Positions 27,901 to 33,900 of a stretch of DNA of 64,000 bases are shown here, one piece after another. Below the pieces are notes generated by a model that was not told the origin of the DNA, made no database searches, and worked only from the letters and a program-made list of their open reading frames with translations. Source of the DNA: Hanleya hanleyi (taxonomy: Eukaryota; Mollusca; Polyplacophora; Lepidopleurida; Hanleyidae). Made by a program: the position numbers and the translations under genes. Location of the stretch: assembly GCA_036873755.1 (NCBI GenBank), contig JAVTVY010018831.1:1-64000 (forward strand), written 5' to 3'. Within the stretch, counting starts at the first letter, position 1. Each line of letters begins with the position of its first letter.

Positions 27901-30900
27901 TGCTGATGAAGAATCAGAAAACTGTAAAATATCTGCCAACAAAAGAGACTGGGACGCACCCATGTCTCGCAAAATCTTCACAGGAGTAGCATTAGAAAAA
28001 TCACTTGAAAGTGACACAAAACCATTGTGGATAAATGGTTGAAAAATCTCCATAACAGGATTTGAAAAACTGTCAACCTTATCCTTGATAGAAGTAATAG
28101 GAACAGTGTCCCTGGCCATTTTAACGTCATATACATTATGAACGTCACTAACCTGCTTGGGTATAGATCTTGAAGTGAGGAAACCACTAGGCATTTGAAA
28201 GGCTTGATCTTGTTGTTTTATTTTCAATTTAAAACAATGAGCCATTAAATTGCCGTCCTTCTTACAATAGCTGCAAACGGGGGACTTATTTTCAGTGTGA
28301 AAAGTGGGTGACTGAGACTTTGTGTTTGATCTTTGACCTTTGTAACTGGGGTTAAAATTTTTAGGCCCTGGGAAAGAACTGGGGTTGTTACCTGAGAGAT
28401 TAGACTGGAATGAACTTGGCTTAACAGCATTGACAAATGATAATTTGTGCGTCAGAGCGTATTCATTAGCAAATCTTGCTGCTTGGTCTAAAGTGTTGGC
28501 ATTCTTTTCATCAAGAAATGTTCTAATATCACCATATCACCATTAAATTCCTCTACCAGCATAAGCTGTCTAAGGTTTTCCAAGTTGTTGTCAGTTTTGA
28601 CTGAAGCACACCACCTATCAAATAACTGTTCTTTTGAACGAGCAAATTCTACATGAATCTGAGAGTTTTCTTTTTCACAACTACGAAATTTTTGTCTATA
28701 GGCTTCAGGAACTAATTCATAACCTTTAAGGATTAAATTCTTCACTATATCATAATTTGATGCTTGCTCTACCGTCAATTGAGTGTACTATCCATTGCCT
28801 TTCCGATCAAAACACTTTGAAGAAGTAAACTCCAATTTTCTCTTGGCCAGTTAAAATTTTCAGCAATTTTCTCAAAATGCAGAATATATTTATCAACATC
28901 TTTTTCCTGAAATGGTGGGACGAGACGTATTTGACGAGCTGCATCAAATTTTGATTGTGATTGTACAGGTGCATCTGCAGGAGGACTTGTTTGCGACTGT
29001 AATTCCAAATGTTTCATTTCTAACTGAAACCGCATTTCTTTCTCTTCTCTCTCTAACTGAAACTGTCTTTCTTCCCTTTCTCTCTCTAATTTTTCTTCTT
29101 TTCCTAATTCTAATTTCTTTAATTCCAGCTGATGTTGCAATTGTAATTTTCTTATTTCCAAATCACCAGCTGTTTCCTCAGTTAAATCAAAATCACTTTC
29201 ACCCCAAATTTGTTTGCTAACAAAATGTTTAATAATGAGTTTCTTAATTTCTTGCTTTCTCAAAGATGTTTTAACTTTAATTTGTAGGAATTTACACAGC
29301 GCGAACAAATCCTCTTTGCGTAGTTCGTTAAATTCCGCCTGACTAGGCTCTGAGGCAAACTGTGCTGGGTCAAATGACATTATGATAATATACTACTCCC
29401 TGACATCACAAATTCAGGCAATGTAATAATTTAGAACTATGTTGCAAACACAGATGAGCTGGCAAGCTGTAACGTAAACAATGCTCGCGGTCAGGCCCCC
29501 AACTTCTGTTACGTCATAAACGATAATGGAAAAAACGCAACAGAAAACTTTTGTGATGTCAAGGATTAACAATCAAATATTTCTTTACAATACTAAAATC
29601 ATATACAAATTAAGTATCGTCAACACAACAAATAAATGAGAAATATAGTCTTACTGTTCAATGCTATACCGGTGTATATTTCACAGTCCGTACTGAGGTG
29701 CAAATCACTATACAGTCCGTGCCGACGCGCAGAAATCGCGTTCCTTTATTTTGATAGTCCAACACCGCTCAGCCGTTTACAGTTCCAGTAAATGGTCCAA
29801 TCTCCGACAGTTCAATCACGTAGATAACTCAGCGCCAGAGCCAATTCCCAGGAATATACAATCCAGCAGTCCGTAATTCCAGACAAAGGTAAGACAGTAT
29901 AATGCACCCACAGAAAAGCCGTTTGAATTCTCCCACGATCACTGAATGTCAGGCTATTTATACTCTATCGGGCATTCGAGATTATTCTACCATATTAAGA
30001 AGCTTCCACCGGTACAGCATTGACGTATGATCTAACCCAGATACAATCACAACAGCTTATAGAAAGTTCGAAATGATTAACCCACAAAACAGTATGTAAA
30101 CAAGCCTACGTGCAGTTGGCGCTGTGATCCAATTACTCCCGTCATACGGGTCTCTTCGTGTATCGGCCATTTGCAATGATCGTCGACATTTACTTGCGAA
30201 AAATCGGTCACGACTTCGAGAAAATTCTATGAGTATAACCACAAAACAGAACGTAAACAAGTTTACGTCAGCTCTATTATTCTAGAACTATCTACAGTGT
30301 CTAATTTTATACTGCAATACCATGACACAGGTAACTCTACCAGGTAGCGAGATGGAACAAGGCCCATCTCCTCCACGTTCCATTTCACCGCCAACATCCA
30401 TTTCTCTACTTTCGAGTGCGCAGGCGCATTTCATTGTCAGTCTGACAAGAGCGATGACGTCATCGGGGATCACCAACTCGCAACATGTTTTATTCCGTGG
30501 TGTATATGGATTGATACATACCCCCTGCCGACGCGATAGTCGCAAAAGGTAAAAAAGATATTATGTTATGGCGTTAAGGCGTTAGGATAAGACGTTAAGG
30601 CGTTTAGATAGGGCGATATCGCGTTACTATAGGGCGTAAAGATGTTAAGATAGGGCGTTAAGGCGTTTCTATAATTCTCTGTTTTTTCTACTACTAAGAG
30701 ACAACTTGATTACTTCCCTTGATTTGGTGTTTTTTTCCGAAATTGAGAGACTCCACAATCTCAACAACAACAAATTTTCCATTTCTACGACTCACCACAT
30801 GTAAAGTCTGTTCTCCGCTTTTCATTTTGGGAAAATTTTTAGATGCACCTCTCGGCAGGCCACGATCCGCTGGAGACCGATATTAGCCCATCTAGATCAA

Positions 30901-33900
30901 GTTGGGAGGGGTTTTCCATATTTTCCGATATTAGCCCATCTAGACCTAGTTGATAGGGGATAAATTCCGTGCTTCCGGATTTTTTCTTGGAAAAATTATA
31001 CATGCACCCACTTATTACTTGATCGGCCGGGAATAATACCTCAAATCAATCGTCCCTACATCTCCCACACACGTGAATATACTTCAATGTCCGAGTTGGA
31101 GTCCGACAAGCGTCAGGGGAGATTTCCCGTCGGAGTTGTCTTTCTTGCGTACAGCGTGTATAGACGGCAGCACCATCGATATCATACGGGGATTTCCCAA
31201 AGCAAGAACCGTCATTTATGTGTTTTGAAAATTGCATAGAGATACTGGTCAAGAAAAGCTGGAACCTGGGGTCGCCTTTTTACTGGACTCGTCTTAACAT
31301 GATACGGTACATATAGATTATGGTTCCACATTCCATACCGCAAATGGTGAAACACCCAGACACGCACCGACCTGTATATGATGAATTAACTGGGGTCGTT
31401 TTCAGGGGCAGATGACTCTTGCTTGTTTCATTTAATATACACACAAAGTGACCTTTGACCCCCGTACATCCCCGGAAGTGGCCTTTTACCCGGACTTGAC
31501 CCGGAAGTGCCCTTCGACCCGGATATGGCCTTTGACTCGGAATTGACGTCATTCGTGACGTCATCGTCACCTCACGCCACGATATAACCCTCACCCTCAA
31601 TGTTACTAATGAATCGGTCCTTTCCCTACTACGAAACAAGGCAGAGAACTAGGAAATGTCCAAAAGATCCATCCGCCCAGGAAATGCCCTTTGACCTGGA
31701 AGTAACCATGCACTGGAAGTCACGTGGCCGGAAGTGATCTTTGATAGTAAAAGGCGGTCTTCGTACCAATTTAGGAGCAGATAGCTCTAGTTTGATGAGT
31801 TATCTCTCCTGACCCGGCCGTCTTGTTGCCGGAAGTGACCTTTGACCCCTGCGCACCATGTGTATCCAGTTTTGTGCGCATGCGCAGAGGTCAAATGTCA
31901 CTTCTAGTCAAGTGACGGTTGGGTCACTCCCCAAGCAAGAGTTTTCTGGTCCTAAATCGGTACGACGATCGTATTTTACTACTACTGATTCAGCCCAACA
32001 TAATCTCAGCGGCGCGTATTATTGAGAGGCGAGTATCACAGTGATAGATGTACAATGATTACCCAATGTACACTGCAAAACACTTAGGTGACATTTCACT
32101 CATATAAGGGTCGAAATTGATCCGGCTCACTGATTTCACTCAACTTGGGTGGTCATCACTCTTATCAACTAAGTTTTCACCTTAACTTGAGTGACATGTT
32201 CACGTTGTTTGAATGAATTAATAACTTAAGCTCGGATGAATTTTCCAGAAAATTTAGCTCACGAGTAGATCAGGAATTGGGATTCTGGCGCAGGCGTTTT
32301 AGCTGAGTAGGTCAGCATTGGGCTGGACAACCTGATGGGTGAGTAGATTCAGACACGCAGATTCGTCCGTTGACTGTAACACCATACGATGAGTGTTGGA
32401 CAGGGGTCAATATTAGCACGCTCCAAAAATTTCATAACCCATGATGTCTTCGCACAACCAATCGGGCTGCTAACGATCATAGTAAATGGATGTTCTGATG
32501 CTCTTGGGTGAGCCATAGATCGAGCCTCCTGCTTGTGCATATACGGATGTTCTGATATTATTGGTTAAGTCACGGTTGTGATAGGTTGAGTTCCCATTTG
32601 GTGTATATATTGATGTTTGGTCAGGATATCGGGACGCGAAAATGTTTTCTGGCACACCGTACATTTATTCATCATGTTGACGCTTCACTGCAGAGACGTT
32701 AACTAATTCTGTTATCATTTCTCTCTATGTTTTATACTATACAGTATATCCCTTGCACATCAGTCTTCAATTCGCCTACTTTCTGATGCGATCTATCAAG
32801 TTATACTTTAGCATGCTCCACAACTTGCTGTGTAGGTGAAACTAGTTAAACAGTCTCTATTTCAGACGCATCTCTTGTACCGGATTTGTTAGCCGAGTTC
32901 CTCGCACTGCTGCCTCAAGAAATTTTGAGACATTAAGGGAGGATGCAGTCTCTTAGCTTCCTTCCTTGAGAAAGATCTAGTCTGGTCAACGTAAAATTTA
33001 ATCTACATATTGGCATCGTCAACGTAGTCTTCTGCTGATAAGATAAACCCATAGTAGTGACGATGTTGTGTGTTCGACGGTTTCTCCAAGAATGCAAAAA
33101 TTCTTCCAATCTGGTGAAAAATATAGGTTATGAAAGATATAATCATGGTTTATTGACGTCACTAATTTTAAATTGCAATAGAGTGCAGAATAAAACCACA
33201 ACGAATTAAATTTTCTCCTCCTTCTCATCTTTCCCTATACGTCAATGCATACATGCTGGTTCTTTGAGGCGCACAGAACCATTTTCAGACATGTCCGATC
33301 GTGTTGAAGCATGTACAGCTAAATGTATGTTAAATATAGAAAAAAATCGATAACGGACAGATACTCTCTATGTATGTACGGATGAAATAGGTATATGTAC
33401 GTACGCTTCGTGCAAGTGAAGTTTATACAGTACTGATCCGAATCCCAGAGCCGTATATAGTCTGCTAACAGATGGTATCGATAGTCTCTGGTATACCTTG
33501 GACCATGTTCGTACATACAGTATATGGTACAGTATTTTCTGGACAAGATATGAAGATATGAAGACTAGGACAGAGTTTTTAGACGTCTAATTTAGATTAT
33601 AACGTCACTACGACGAAATAATGCGCGCAATCCGGGGCTATCCAACGGTGTAAGTTTTGGCTTTAGAACCTTTACCGTTCCAAAAGATATAGAGACTTTG
33701 TCAAAATCGGTGTAATTCATATTGTGACGCCACTATGACCTTATCGTGGCGATTGAACTACGCGCCCCTCTCTTGACGATTCAATGCCGTTAGTTTCATC
33801 TTCATAGAGATTCTAGGGATATGAACTTTTCAAAATTTTGAAAAACAGAATCGAAAGTTCTAGGCTTTACGCATACAATTACAGATTCTGTCTATTTACC

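Larger units (their letters stand above)
24335..30327 (-). mobile_element. Gmr1-like Ty3/Gypsy LTR retrotransposon (complete length, dead)
   Basis: A 6.0-kb element bounded by two LTRs that begin TGTTACGTCATAAACG and end CCATGACA, with a 4-bp duplication CAGG on both sides; the unoccupied site survives in the left arm of the giant palindrome (near 13580). On the minus strand the order is gag, protease, integrase, reverse transcriptase, RNase H. Integrase before RT is copia order, but the enzymes are Gypsy-type, as known for Gmr1-like elements. Stops, frameshifts and lost catalytic residues make it inactive. The primer-binding site candidate next to the 5' LTR is TTGGGGGCCTGACCGCGAG. The polypurine tract next to the 3' LTR is AAGAGGGGGAG. 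Confidence 0.9.
11909..31985. mobile_element. Giant 20-kb imperfect palindrome (long inverted-repeat element)
   Basis: The left arm (11909 to about 14050, then about 16730-17420) is matched in inverse order by the right arm (31985 down to 30328, 24334 to 24115, about 23567 to 22600, and about 22170 to 21850). The outer ends both read GTAGTAGTAAAA then ACGATC when viewed inward. Identity looks like roughly 70-80 percent by eye, so it is old. The centre (17420-21850) holds tandem arrays. Later insertions (Gmr1-like retrotransposon, TTAA MITEs, TA MITE, an inner palindrome) interrupt the arms, and several uninserted sites survive in the opposite arm. No convincing target duplication was seen and no transposase was recognised. 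It may be a giant foldback transposon or a host inverted duplication; I lean to the former. Confidence 0.75.
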
